This document shows, in pieces, positions 1-12,595 of a DNA stretch of 64,000 bases. Below the pieces are notes generated by a model that saw nothing but the letters and a program-made list of their open reading frames with translations, ran no database searches and was not told the DNA's origin. The stretch comes from Mytilus trossulus (lineage: Eukaryota > Mollusca > Bivalvia > Mytilida > Mytilidae), in the NCBI RefSeq assembly GCF_036588685.1, contig NC_086374.1, positions 36,386,886 through 36,450,885 of the forward strand. Direction: 5' to 3'. A program made the position numbers and the translations under genes. The stretch's first letter is position 1; the number at the start of each line of letters is the position of its first letter.

Positions 1-1480
1 ATCCATCGATGAAATAATTATTTGAAACGCATGCCATCGAATATCGTATCAACTAGGATATATATATACTCCATATGCAGGCGTTGCTGGAATGTTACTA
101 CCTTTTTGCTGTAAATGATGTCGTAGACTGTCCGTATAATTCATGCTTGTGAAACAGAAAGGAGTACACTTTTTTAACACTAACGTGTCTGTTTCAATTG
201 ATTCAATTAGTTTATGTGAAAGATTTTAAATGATTTAGTCATTAAAAACGATCCGATTCAAGCTTTAATATTAAAAACCTATCAAATATGCAAAAAAAAA
301 CCGTCAATTTTCGAATGGTTTTCGTCAAAAATGAAGGTGGCCGCATCCGTGTTCATCCTCAACCTTTATATATGTTTTGTATTATCATCAAATACAAGTA
401 TGACTAAAAGATGCTAGTACCCCATATATGTGCATTGTATTGTAAAAACAGCCCATATTTATGTAGTAGAAGCATTCTACTTTCCAGTAAATAGCTAAAA
501 GATTACATTTTCACAATTTTGTAAAAATGCTATAGTTTGGGGCTAAAAAGGAGTGTTACTGAACCTACTCCTTTGATAATTATCATAATAATATTTGGTA
601 AGGAAGTATCATTTAAACGTTCCAGGTTAGGTTCGAGTACCAACAAATATAATTAAACCTGACACTTTTAATTATTGTTGCGTAAATCTAGCCGTAAATA
701 TTTTCATTTTTTATTGCTTCATAATACCTCATTTCGTGGCTAATATAGCTAATTATTTGGTTTAAAATTTACTCTTTGTTGAATGGCGTACGGTACTTTC
801 TGTTGTTCTTATACTTGTCCTTCAGTTTTTAAAAAATAGTTGTGTTGTAAGCAATACTACTACATCCCATTACTTTAATTTGACTAAAACCAACATAAGC
901 GTACCTAGGTATGTTTAAAAGAATTGCTTTATACAAAACGAATCACCCGGGTTAACCGTACAGCTGTTAATTCACTTAAAAATAAAATAACATTGTCAAA
1001 TGTATTGATGAAAATTGAAAACATATCATCATCCAATGAAATTTGTTGATAAGTTCTATACTAAAAAAATGTTTTACGCTGAAATATTTCCTTACAATGC
1101 ACATACATTTTATTTTCTCGAATGTAGAATTAAACAGTGTTTTTTAAACGACAGATATATAAGTTGGATTTTTTGGTTTTGTTCTAAAAACATTACTTAA
1201 TGTATAGAGTTTGCTCGACTTAAATTCTGTCTTTGATTCCCACTTGACAACAAATCTAAACTGAAGTCCGCCTTTGAAATTTCTCCTTTTCTTTGGTTAT
1301 CCGCTGTAAATTCTATAATAGCATTCGTTGATTTGCCCATTCATCTATTTAATTCAACAGGAAACAACGTGTTATTTTCTTTCGTAACATACATGAAGAA
1401 AAGAAATGGATGATTTTTTATTCCAGGTTGGAGTCCTAAACAACTAGTTGGCCGAATTCGAATCCGTTGATGGGGAGGTA
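1..1480. repeat. 3'-flank duplication, copy 1
   Basis: The counterpart of 10765-12350. High identity ends inside the terminal ZU5-UPA exon at about 1480. It includes the MITE copy at 158-574. Confidence 0.95.
158..574 (-). mobile_element. AAAGGAGT-ended MITE, internally deleted copy
   Basis: AAAGGAGTACACTTTT at one end, CCTACTCCTTT at the other. The interior matches, in reverse orientation, the 583-bp element at 56852-57434 (shared block TCAATTAGTTTATGTGAAAG). It lacks about 110 bp present in its duplicate at 10920-11443. Confidence 0.75.
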
Positions 1481-1722
1481 GTAAAATATCCAAGGATTTG
1501 AAAACTAGTTTGTGTTCCTTATTTTTAGCAATAATGTCAGCTACATTTCCCTGCATACAACATTCAGCTTTAAAATATAAAGATGTATTATCTTTCGAGA
1601 TATAGAACAATAAAACTTTGCACACCTTTCTATTTCCGTAAAATAAATCCAGTTCATTTTTTAACATTTCTGCAAACTTATCATTTTCCTTCTGTCCACG
1701 TTTAATTGCAACTAAAGCTCCC
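1343..1722 (-). CDS. second cassette, truncated terminal exon
   Basis: Acceptor TCTTTTGCAG precedes 1722. The peptide runs GALVAIKRGQKENDKFAEML to FPVELNR and then meets TGA. From about 1480 downward the DNA is nearly identical to the main gene's copy; above that point the two differ at roughly one site in five. Confidence 0.55.
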
Positions 1723-3046
1723 CTGCAAAAGACCAATACTACGTAATTATTTACATTTTAGAACTAAATGAACTACAGTAATATTTTTGTCTGTCTACGA
1801 AAGAAATAACAACAAACATTTGTTTTCCACTGTATAATTTGCGTTAGGGTTATCTAAACGTGTGCACCATAATTGTTTTAGGTTTTTATGAATAGGCAGT
1901 AAGTCCATATTCTTTTTTATAAATGCAATACTGAGGAGTAAAGCATGAAAGAAAAACGTTGATGACGTCACGGTCACATGACACAATTATGTCTATGAGC
2001 TGATAGACAGAAAGTTACAACCCGTCAGAAGACATCTAAATAAGGATTATTTATGAATAATACATTTGAATTTATATAAGATAGGTTTTCTCGCTTTTAT
2101 GCATAACTATGTTGATCCATAAGCGTTTTATACGTAGAGAAAAAAAATACACGGATTTATAAATATGAAAGTGGCCCTTGTAAATGTTTATCGTGCAGTC
2201 TTTGTAGGTATTTATCTGTTAATCTTCATTTGTCAAAAGTTATATAGGATGGTAGTGGTCGAGTATATATCTATTGATAAAACGATACAAATTAGCGATC
2301 AAAAACTGCATGGTAAAAAGCAACAAAACAAACGGTACAATATGTATTCAATCATTTAAAAGTTGCCATATATTTTTTTAACTTTCCATCTTTTACAATT
2401 ATCTTTTTTCGTAGATGCAAAAATGTTTCGGGATATGAGAAAACGATTAACTAAGCAAAAGAGAAAAAATATCAAACTCAAATCGTTATTGTTCGTTTAT
2501 CCGGAGAAATACAAAAAAACCTTCAAAACAATTCTATGAAGAGATGAAATTACCTCCGATTAATATCTAATTGAAATAATGTGTGATAGGGTTTTCAAGT
2601 AAGATATTTGGCAACTTACTGATACGTCGTGTATCAACATATTGTTTTGAATAACTTTAGCTTTTATTTAACATTACACAAAGAAAGTATGTGATATAAA
2701 ATATAAAAGATAAAACACACCAAACATTAAATTAAGTGAAAGCAAATTATTTTCCTGGAAGTTCAGTATTTTTTGCAATTTTACTTTTTACAAAAAACGA
2801 TAGTTTTGTAAACCTTTTTTTACGACAGTTGTATCGGCAAGTACGTTTTGTAAATACGGGTCTGCATAAGAATAGTGGTAAAAAAATCACTAACAAAAAA
2901 CCTGCTCAAGTTTTTGTTATAGTTCAAGTTAAAAATGTAAAATTGTGCACGAATTGTTTTCTGTGGTTAATTCGGTATTTAAGATATACTATTTAAATCA
3001 TAAATCTAAAACAAACTGACAACGCCATGGCTTAAAATGAAATGCT

Positions 3047-3352
3047 TTCGGCTGTCTTCTAAACTTTTGTCAGGTTGTTGTCTCTTTGACACACTCCCCA
3101 TTTTTAATTGTCAATTGTATTTACATGGAACTATTATTAATACATACTATCATTGTATAATTACTACTGTCATTCTATGTTCAGTCTTCAATATTTGGAG
3201 ACCAGATGTATAATAGTGACAAGACGGTACTTGGTCAACGGCTAGTGTTCAGTTCGTGAAAATTATTTTAAAGTCAGGGAAACTAAATAGATGATATTAT
3301 TTTTTTAATCTTTTAATCTTTTTCACGTTTAATTATTACTATGTATGTATAC
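3047..3352 (+). repeat. direct repeat A1 around the second-cassette exon
   Basis: Starts at GCTTTCGGCTGTCTTCT and contains GACAAGACGGTACTTGGTCA. It recurs at 4161-4478 with small differences. It also contains the dispersed mussel-type sequence GTTGTCTCTTTGACACACTC. Confidence 0.85.
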
Positions 3353-3466
3353 ATACATAACGCTTGATATGTCATTTCTTACCTACTTTCAGTTTAACAT
3401 TTCATGGATATGAGTATTCATGATGTTACTTTAAAATGCATCGAATCATATAATGAATATAATTAC

Positions 3467-3747
3467 CCATCATAACCTTCCAATGATCCTGTAAATCTTC
3501 CAGCTGTCACCTTTTCTGTTATTGTATCTAGAATAGAAGGTTTATCGTCTTGGTAGCCGACAACCTTAATATCGAACTCCTCAAAATCAGATCCGCTTTC
3601 TTCATTACAACTGAGTGTTCCAAATAAATGTATGGGCTTTTTGAATTGTGATTTTTCATAATTTAATCTGATTTTGTCGCTGACAGATGCCACCAATGTT
3701 TTGGAATTTAAAGATTGCTTTGCATATTCCTGGTCAGGTCTTTGTAT
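3467..3747 (-). CDS. second cassette, exon equivalent to exon 4
   Basis: 281 nt, same length and phase as its counterpart. Acceptor TGTGTTTAACAG, donor GTAATT. It encodes IQRPDQEYAKQS through SQFKKPIHLFGTL to TAGRFTGSLEGYDG. The exon is bracketed by two copies of a ~300-bp direct repeat (3047-3352 and 4161-4478), which suggests local unequal exchange around it. Confidence 0.6.
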
Positions 3748-4160
3748 CTGTTAAACACATCAAATATTTAAAAGATGCATCTGGTTACTACCTGCTGCAA
3801 TGACACCATTGCATTCAATTTTAATAAGTAAACAATATAATTATCTTAAATTCTTACTTTTTTAATTCAAAAATGTCTCCTAGATTTCTTCTTATGCACA
3901 AAAAATGTGTTTTTTCATGAACAATCTCAGCAAATTTTGGCAATTTCGAATGTCTCATACCTTGAAAAATAGCTAGGTGATCCATAATTTATCATTTGTT
4001 TTTAAAATAGCATAGTAAAATCGGCTTTTTTCCAAATATCAAGAAAATTATGTCATTTGTTCATTCTATACCCCTGAACTACCTCAGTCACGTTTATCAA
4101 CCTATAATTGTGCATAGCTACTTACGAGTGCTGAACTTTTTGGCTGTGATGAATACACAG

Positions 4161-4478
4161 GTTGCTTTCGGCTGTCTTCTGCTCTTTTGTCAGGTTGTTG
4201 TCTCTTTGACACACTCCCCAATTTTTAATTGTCAATTGTATTTACATGTAACTATTATTAATACATAATATCATTGTATAATTACTACTGTCATTCTATT
4301 GTGTTCAGTCTTCGACATTTGGAGAATAGATTTATAATAGTGACAAGACGGTACTTGGTCAACGGCTAGTGTGTACAGTTTGTTGAACATTATTTTAAAG
4401 TGAGGGAAACTAAATAGATTATATTTTTCAATCGTTTAATCTTTTTCACGTTTAATTATTACAATGTATGTATACATA
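4161..4478 (+). repeat. direct repeat A2 around the second-cassette exon
   Basis: Second copy of A1 in the same orientation, about 1.1 kb away. The exon at 3467-3747 lies between the two. Confidence 0.85.
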
Positions 4479-4696
4479 CATGTACGTGAAATTAAAAAAA
4501 TATAAGAAAAATTGAACGGTTTTGTTATCTTTTTTTCCTTTTATTTTTTTGTGTCGTCTGGAAATTTACATACGCATTTTATTTATGGTTGTATGCTTTT
4601 TTTAAAAGCGTCATCAATATCTTCATTCTAGGAACCGATTGATTAAAATATTAATCTTTAATAACAATGTTTATTGTATATATTGATATACTATAC

Positions 4697-4984
4697 CGAA
4701 TATTTAACAGTTTGTTCTTTATCCACACTTCCTTTATCAAACTGTAAAACCAGCCCACCATCTTTACTGGTAGATATAGTTGTCCCAAGAGGATGTACAA
4801 TATTTGTCATCACCGTTGGGCCACACATTATCCCAAAACTAGTCATTCGATCGCAGGAAAATTCGACATATCCATTCTGAAGCAAAATTGGATTGTTCTC
4901 AATATAGAAATTGTATTGTATTTTCAATTTTTCATCAACTGCTTTGTCATGATCGACATAGTTATATGCATTGTATCTTGATAT
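4697..4984 (-). CDS. second cassette, exon equivalent to exon 3
   Basis: 288 nt, phase 0 at both ends. The acceptor GTAG sits after a TTCTTCT pyrimidine run; donor is GTATAG at 4696. The peptide starts ISRYNAYNYVDHDKAVDEKL and continues through FYIENNPILLQNGYVEF to GSVDKEQTVKYS. It keeps 20 N-terminal codons that the main gene's exon has lost by mutation, so this is the better-preserved version of the exon. Confidence 0.6.
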
Positions 4985-7900
4985 CTACAGAAGAATATAA
5001 TTCTGCAATGACGGTATGCTTCAAATCATTACAAAATTGCTGTACTACAACATGTAAACACCTGAATTGAGAATATAACAAAACCGGACCAATTGTCTAA
5101 AAGAGTAATTTTGGTAATTGCCATCTTTTGCTCCGATTATAAAGTTCAATGTTACAAGATAGCAAAATATGTTTTAAGTTGATTTAAATACAAGTAAGAA
5201 AGTTGTCTGTCAAAGTTTTATTCTAAAGTGTGGATTTTTACATCCCAAATGTGTTAAAATAAGGTTTTTTGGCGGAATATGATAAAATGAGCCGCATTTC
5301 AGCCAAATTTTGGATCAGAAAAACATAGAGCGCAGACATTGACAAATTTAACATTAAAGTAAGAATGACAAATGTCATGACAAACATTACTTTTAAAGAT
5401 TTTTGTTTTGGACGTATGCGTTTCCTGTCCAATAATCAAACGTTACTTTACCATTTTCATTGATTTTGCGTGGGAACCAAAATGAGTTATATTTGTGACG
5501 TCATGAATAAAACACAGGAACGTATTTTTTTAACAAAAATACTTCTTTCCTGTCTAGTCACAGATTCATTATAATGTTGGTAACTTAATCCTAATTTGAA
5601 ATTAAGCTAAGAAAGGGTGGCCATGTTAGGGAACCCTTGAATCTGCTCTTTTGCGTTTACATTAAAATCATTTTGGATTAAATTCATCTTCATTCGTTTT
5701 TAAGTTCAAAGCACTTTGTTCTTATATTCATATGTTTAGCAAACTTTTTTCTTTATACACATATTTTGTTAACCAACGTATTAAAAAAGAGAAAAAAAAG
5801 TATAAACAAAGAAAATTAGAACCAAATGTTCTCCTAAAGTTTTTTTCACTTCCCATGATTACAATTAAGGTTGAAATGAAGTTTTATTAAACATTCTAAA
5901 TACAAAAGAGTCATTTTCTTGGAAGAAATGAGGTGTCAGATGATAACTTATTTTAACCTAAATACTTGTTTAGCAACCTATATAATTTTATCAGATGTTT
6001 CATTTAAAGGGGCACTAGCTGTCAAATTCATGTTCACCGATTGCACTCAAATTATCTTTTGATTTATAACAATGTAAAACATTATTGTAAACTATTGAAA
6101 GTCTGAGATCAACAGTTTACATGTCGTGAGCTAGATAAAATGTAGCTTCGTTTCGTTTGTATTTAAGTCTAGACTTTATTTAATTAACTACCTAGTTGAC
6201 ACCCGAACACATCCGATGATCATACTAGCGATATCAACATACATATAATTATAAATAGATTAAGCAACTCGTGCAGTTAGATTTTTCATTGTCTGTTTAA
6301 TGTATATTGTAGATTAAAAAAAATACGTTTATCGTCGTGTTTACTTGTATAATAATGTTTTTGTATGAATCGAATCAATCAATCAAATGATTTACCATTG
6401 TTTGACATTCAATGTTGACATTCTTTTCCTTTAAATCAATATCTTTACACGGGCAATGCATGCGATATCCATCTCTTGTGGAGCGTTCATATGATAAGGA
6501 TTCAATGAGGTCGAATTGTTCACTTGCAAGTGAATAATTCGTCCTCAAACGTTTTAGCTGATTATACCGCATGCAACGAGGATGCTGAGGGTAGAACCTT
6601 TTTGGCCCGTCAGTCAGTCCATCCGTCAGGCCGTCATGCCTCAGCTCTGTTTTTGAAATGTGCCAGTTCTTGTTCATTCGTTTTTGATACGTTTTTTTAT
6701 TTGATTTTGCCATGATTATGGATTATGTCTGACTAGAATCTGATGAGTACTAGTTTAAGTAATGTTTTGATTTAAGAAAATATATTAATAATAATTAAAA
6801 AAAATGGTGTAAATATGGATATAACACTAAATTATGTGTGTCTGTATTGGAGAGAAAGGCAGAAAATGCAAGTACGACACGGTATAATAAATAAAGAAAG
6901 AAAATATCTTGTATTCGGTTGTCTCCTATAAAGTTTTCTATGCTCATAAAAGAGGGACGAAAGATACCAAAGGGACAGTCAAACTCATAAATCTAAACCA
7001 AACTGACAACGCCATGGCTTAAAATGAAAAAGACAAACAGAAAAACATTACTTGACATGAACTAGATGGAAGATGATATCAATCAATGAGGATATGGGTT
7101 TAGCGTCATCATATCAAAGCGCGTTTAGTAAAGTGATTTTGTCTTGATTTGTTTCTTTTGGGCATAATTGTGTTAGATGTAAATTATTTTAATGACAAAC
7201 AAAGACACAATACTAACATTCTGGTGTTTTCGAACTTTGTAAATAAAACTGATGTCTTATAAAGATTTGCAAATTTTAGCCCACCGACTGTTTGAATGCA
7301 TGGCACAGACTCTAATTAAGGTGACCTATTGTTACACGATTAATATCATACTAAGAAGCATATCCGACTATAAATGTCCAAAATAATATTGCATGGGCTC
7401 TTTATAATACTTGAACAGAACTTCTTTGGTTTTATATACTAGACTTTATAAATAACCATCAAAATGACTTCCGAGGACTGATGATTGTCAGATATCAATA
7501 TAAATAAGTAAGCAACACGTGCAATCGTATGATTACAATTGTCTGAGTCTGTTTTATTTCCTGTCACATATTTTTGTTAGCTGAATGAGTGAGAGAAATG
7601 AGTTTTCTTGGTAGCATACTCTTTTTATTTTATTTTTATTATTAACCTACTTTTCCTTTAATAACCGAATGCTCTTATCACCTGCGTAATCATCCAGCTA
7701 AAAACCTAAATATTTCAGAACATTACGATTAACGCGTTACACTGTAAATATATGTATGAATATTCTTTAGTTGTCATTTTTTTCAAATCCAACGAGGTAT
7801 CAATTTCGCAAGTTGATATTCGATTACTGGCTATCAAGATGTTGAATCTTTGACTTGCAGGCCGATGGCGTTGTTTCTGTTCTTATTTACACAGCATTGA

Positions 7901-10764
7901 CTCAAACATATTGCTTTGAATAGCGAAAAAACTTTTAAAATGTCTAAAAAGGAAGTAATGTTTTTATTTATAAATTTGTCAAAATCGCACCTTCATATAA
8001 AGAAGCTTTTAAAGTATAAAAATAAATTTGGCATGAAATTTTGAAAATGACGTCCTTTGTATTGGAATAATTGACAACAGAACGAAACCATACCATACCC
8101 TAAGTATCCTGCAAACAACACAATACTTGTTTCTTGAAAAACCTTGAATAAGAAGAATGCCTGTAACTCATTTATTTCGGTACATTGATGTATTTGTGTC
8201 TTGCTTCCGTTGTTGTTTACAAATCTTTAATATTTTGAGAGTGGTTTGTAGCCAGCTTGTTTTCGTTGTTTTCTATATACCCTTCTTGCTGCTTAAGTTT
8301 TCTGCACGCCTTTACATGTTTTCAATGATTTAAATATATATGACAATTATCAAGTCTTGAAGGAAGGTTGGCTATACTCTTGTCATGATTCAGGTTTTTT
8401 TTTTAACTTCTCATTATCATCCAAATCGTTGATGATGATCTAAATATTACTCAAAACAAAATATAAATTTAAATGATCATCCTGTCTCGACACATTTTCT
8501 GGGTTCCAGTGTCCCTTGTTCTTCCATCGTAAACAGCCAGTAGTATTTTGTCGTTTCGCCTAGACCGTGAGACAATATTCTTGTCCTGTTTTACCCTACA
8601 AGTCTATCAGGTTATCAATGATCGTTGTATATCTTATTCCTTAAAATTACAAAAATACCGAACTACAAGGAAAAATCAAATCGCAAAGTCCTTCGTTCAA
8701 TAGTAAAATTAAAAGCACATATAACGCATACAAATGTAGTTAAAAACTGTCAAATTCCTGACTTGGTACAGTCATTTTCTTATGTAGAAAAAAGTGAATT
8801 GAAATGGTTTTATAGCTAGATAAACCTCTGAATTGAAAGACAGTCGCACATAATTCTAATATATATTGACAACAATTTTTTTCGAACATCTCGTGTGCTA
8901 TGGGAGCTGCTAAGGCCAAATGTCATTGAATAATCTAGCAAGTAAAATATACATATTTTCTTTTGATTCTAATGCAAAGGGACAATGGATCTGTGTTTTG
9001 ATAAGGTTGTTTTACTACTAAAAATAATAAAGTAATTTGAACCATTGGAAATTGTCTTTCGAAAGAAAAACGAAGGTTTCGCTTGCTCTCTAAACTTTAT
9101 GTCGGCCAAAGATACGGGCAACAGTAGTAATCCGGTGTTCAAAATTCACACATCGATGTAGAAAAAACAAATCCGGGCTACAATCCAAAATTGTTTGAAG
9201 CACATCAACTATAACAGGAAAACAAAGAAACAATAGGATGACTTAAGTGCAACAAAAAATGAATGACAGCACACATAGAAACGAATTATGTGATTATAAC
9301 TATAGCATTCCTGACTGGGTACAAGACATTTCATGGTCAGCGAAACCTCCCGCTTTATGCCAATTTAAAAATAAATATCGCTACAACACTACAGGACAGA
9401 CATACAGCACAAACATAACACAGAAACAAATAATATAATAGTCGACCCAACATGCAAGCCGAAGACAACAACGAACATATTTCATCAACAATAAACACCA
9501 CAGGATTTTAAAATCCATGACGCGTTAACGCAACTAACATGCAATCTCGAATTTATACAATTATTTGACAATGATGGTAGGTAAAGGCAATTTTATAATT
9601 ATTTAAACTACAAACAATAAGACATAACAGATGTTTCAATCGAAGCCATGACAGAATCATCAAAAATAAATCCCTGAAAGTCGAATGTTCACAATATCAA
9701 GACACGCCTCCCAGCAATGCAAATTCACATTCAGAAGAACATTTCGTCTCAAATTAATAAAAAATTCCCCATATGACCAATTTCATATATCGAAAGAAAA
9801 GAAAAAAAATCCAGGAATTTGAAATAAATATCACTAATCTGGGGTTTTCCCAAACGTAAGTTATTCGGCACTTGTGGCCATTTATTAACTGGTAGTTTTA
9901 TTTTCAACATATCTAAAATATGCACAGTTCAATTTTATTTTTAGTTAAACTATATATCTTTAGAAAATCATTGATTACATTTCAAATGAAAATTGTATAA
10001 TTAGTCTTGTTTTCATTTTTACTGCTGGTTCTATTGGTTAATTAGCATGTTTGAACCGGACAAATTTTAACATTTTTACCGTCCCACTTAAATAGGCATT
10101 CCTGTTCCCGTTGAAAACACTATTATTTTATCGAATATAAATAACATGCATTTAGAAGTTTATCGAACTTTTATATCTGGGCGTCACTGGTGAGTCTTGT
10201 GTGGACGAGACGCGTTTTTGGCATATCGAATTAAAAACCTGATGCCTTTTGTTATCTATTAATCGAGTATTTCTTTGTTTAATACGTTCTCCCATTTATT
10301 TGTATTGTAGTCCTGTAATATTATGTTGTCATTTCAATGTTATATTTAACATTGTCATTAAAGTGCGAGGTTTGGCATGCCACAAAACCAGATTTATTTT
10401 TTAAAATGTACTATACCTAGTCAGAAAAAATGGCCATTGTTATATCAAAGTTAGTGTCTGTGTATGTAACATTTTAACGTTGTGTTTCCGTTGTGTCGTT
10501 TGTTTTCTATTATATTTGAGTGTGAATTCACATTAATATAAGACGTGTCACGGCACTTTTCTATTACAAATTCATATACTTGATTATGATGTTATATTTG
10601 TTATTCTGTAGTGTCGTTGTTCTCCGCTTATATTTAATGCGTTTCCTTCAGTTTTAGTTTGTTATCCCAATTTTCGTGATTGCGTTCGTACAATTTTCGG
10701 GAGAATGATTTAATCGTAACAACTTGGAACTTTGGGTTTAATACCTCCTTTGTGTGCAGCAACC
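4985..10764. other. repeat-rich stretch between the two cassettes, no gene recognised
   Basis: It holds dispersed repeats: 6006-6030, GGGGCACTAGCTGTCAAATTC, a likely MITE end; 6590-6640, CCGTCAGTCAGTCCATCCGTC; 6948-7042; and 10183-10240, the 'GTCACTGGTGAGTCTTGTGTG' type. Near 5461-5390, minus strand, a short open stretch reads WFPRKINENGKVTFDYWTG and stops. I cannot tie it to a gene. No acidic exon for the second cassette was found. Confidence 0.5.
6948..7042 (+). repeat. dispersed mussel-type repeat
   Basis: AGAGGGACGAAAGATACCAAAGG onward through CAAACTGACAACGCCATGG. The second part also occurs at 3003-3035. I recognise it as an abundant interspersed sequence in mussel DNA. Confidence 0.6.
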
Positions 10765-12270
10765 ATCCATCGATGAAATAATTATTTGAAACGCATGCCA
10801 TCGAATATCGTATCAACTAGGATATATATATACTCCATATGCAGGCGTTGCTGGAATGTTACTACATTTTTGCTGTAAATGATGTCGTAGACTGTCCGTA
10901 TAATTCATGCTTGTGAAACAGAAAGGAGTACACTTTTTAAACACTAACGTGTCTGTTTCAATTGATTCAATTAGTTTATGTGAAAGATTTTAAATGATTT
11001 AGTCATTAAAAACGCTCCGATTTAAGCTTTAATATTAAAAACCTATCAAATATGCCAAAAAAACGTCACTTTTCGAATGGTTTTCGTCAAAAATGAAGGT
11101 GGCCGCATCCGTGTTCATCCTCAACCTTTATATATGTTTTGTATTATCATCAAATACAACTTACATTTCAATATTATGAATGAACACGAATGCGGCCACT
11201 TTAATTTAAGACGGAATCAGTCTAAAATTTAACTAAAATACTAAAATTATGAAGATTTCAGTAATTTAGTATGACTAAAAGATGCTAGTACCCCATATAT
11301 GTGCATTGTATTGTAAAAACAGCCCCTATTTATGTAGAAGCATTCTACTTTCCAGTAAATAGCTCAAAGATTACATTTTCACAATTTTGTAAAAATGCTA
11401 TAGTTTGGGGATAAAAAGGAGTGTTACTGAACCTACTCCTTTGATAATTATCATAATAATATTTGGTAAGGAAGTATCATTTAAACGTTCCAGGTTAGAT
11501 TCGAGTACCAACAAATATAATTAAACCTGCATGACACTTTTAATTATTGTTGCGTAAATCTAGCCGTAAGTATTTTCATTTTTTATTGCTTCATAATACC
11601 TCATTTCGTGGCTAATATAGCTAATTATTTGGTTTAAAATTTACTCTTTGTTGAATGGCGTACGGTACTTTCTGTTGTTCTTATACTTGTCCTTCAGTTT
11701 TAAAAAAAATAGTTGTGTTGTAAGCAATACTACTACATCCCATTACTTTAATTTGACTAAAACCAACATAAGCGTACCTAGGTATGTTTAAAAGAATTGC
11801 TTTATACAAAACGAATCACCCGGGTTAACCGTACAGCTGTTAATTCACTTATAAATAAAATAACATTGTCAAATGTATTGATGAAAATTGAAAACATATC
11901 ATCATCCAATGAAATTTGTTTATAAGTTCTATACTAAAAAAATGTTTTACGCTGAAATATTTCCTTACAATGCACATACATTTTATTTTCTCGAATGTAG
12001 AATTAAACAGTGTTTTTTAAACGACAGATATATAAGTTAGATTTTTTTGTTTTGTTCTAAAAACATTACTTAATGTATAGAGTTTGCTCGACTTAAACTC
12101 TGTCTTTGATTCCCACTTGACAAAAAATCTAAACTGAAGTCCGCCTTTGAAATTTCTCCTCTTCTTTGGTTATCCGCTGTAAATTCTATAATAGCATTCG
12201 TTGATTTGCCCATTCCTCTATTTAATTCTACAGGAAACAACGTGTTATTTTCTTTCGTAACATACATGAA
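10765..12270. repeat. 3'-flank duplication, copy 2
   Basis: 10765 onward matches window position 1 onward at about 97% or better through the last ZU5-UPA exon. The main difference is a ~110-bp block (about 11158-11268) present here and absent in copy 1 near position 405. Copy 1 runs off the left edge, so the full unit is not visible. Confidence 0.95.
10920..11443 (-). mobile_element. AAAGGAGT-ended MITE, fuller copy
   Basis: Same element as at 158-574, carried along by the segmental duplication. It contains the internal inverted pair GTGGCCGCATCCGTGTTCAT and ATGAACACGAATGCGGCCAC. Confidence 0.75.
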
Positions 12271-12595
12271 GAAAAGAAATGGATGATTTTTTATTCCAGG
12301 TTTGAGTCCTAAACAACCAGTTGGCCGAATTCGAATCCTTTGATGTGGAGGAAGTAAAATATCACCAGATTCAAAAATAAGTTTGTGGTCCTTGTGTTGA
12401 GCAATTATGTCATCAGAATTTCGTTCCAAACAACACTCAGCTTTAAAATACAAAGTTGTATTATTTTTTTCGTAATAAAATAATAAAACTTTGCACAACT
12501 TTCGATTTCCGTAAATCAAATCCAGTTCGTTTTTTAATGTTTCTGCAAAATTTTCATTTTCCGTCTTCCCACGTTTTATTGCAACAAATGCTGCC
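12070..12595 (-). CDS. ZU5-UPA gene, terminal exon (UPA-like)
   Basis: Acceptor TTGTTCTTTTTCAG precedes 12595, and the open frame runs to TAA at 12072-12070. The peptide runs from AAFVAIKRGKTENENFAETL through DDIIAQHKDHKLIFESGDIL to FPVELNRGMGKSTNAIIEF and ends SRANSIH. An AATAAA-type poly(A) signal lies about 80 nt downstream on the minus strand (TTTATT on plus at 11982-11987). This copy is intact where the other cassette has a premature stop. Confidence 0.7.

Larger units (their letters stand above)
1197..4984 (-). pseudogene. second 3' cassette of the ZU5-UPA gene (three exons, premature stop)
   Basis: Exons 4984-4697, 3747-3467 and 1722 onward repeat exons 3-5 of the gene at 12070-21026 on the same strand, with identical junction phases (0 and 2) and good splice sites (TTCTTCTGTAG acceptor; GTAATT donor). 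The last exon stops at TGA 1343-1341, right after FPVELNR, where the intact copy has GGA. The aligned frame would otherwise run to the homologous TAA at 1199-1197, so about 51 residues are lost. No start exon or acidic exon was found for this cassette. It could be a decaying partial duplicate, or an alternative 3' end spliced onto exons 1-2 of the upstream gene, since exon 2 ends in phase 0 and this cassette starts in phase 0. Confidence 0.6.

Noticed and set aside
5238..5432. A hydrophobic minus-strand frame as a transmembrane exon of the second cassette
   Set aside because: No ATG in context, no good acceptor or donor with the needed phase, and other frames of the same stretch look equally protein-like.
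6375..6713. A 112-codon minus-strand frame as a gene
   Set aside because: It overlaps the CCGTCAGTCAGTCCATCC repeat and other dispersed mussel-type sequence; no splice context or homology was recognised.
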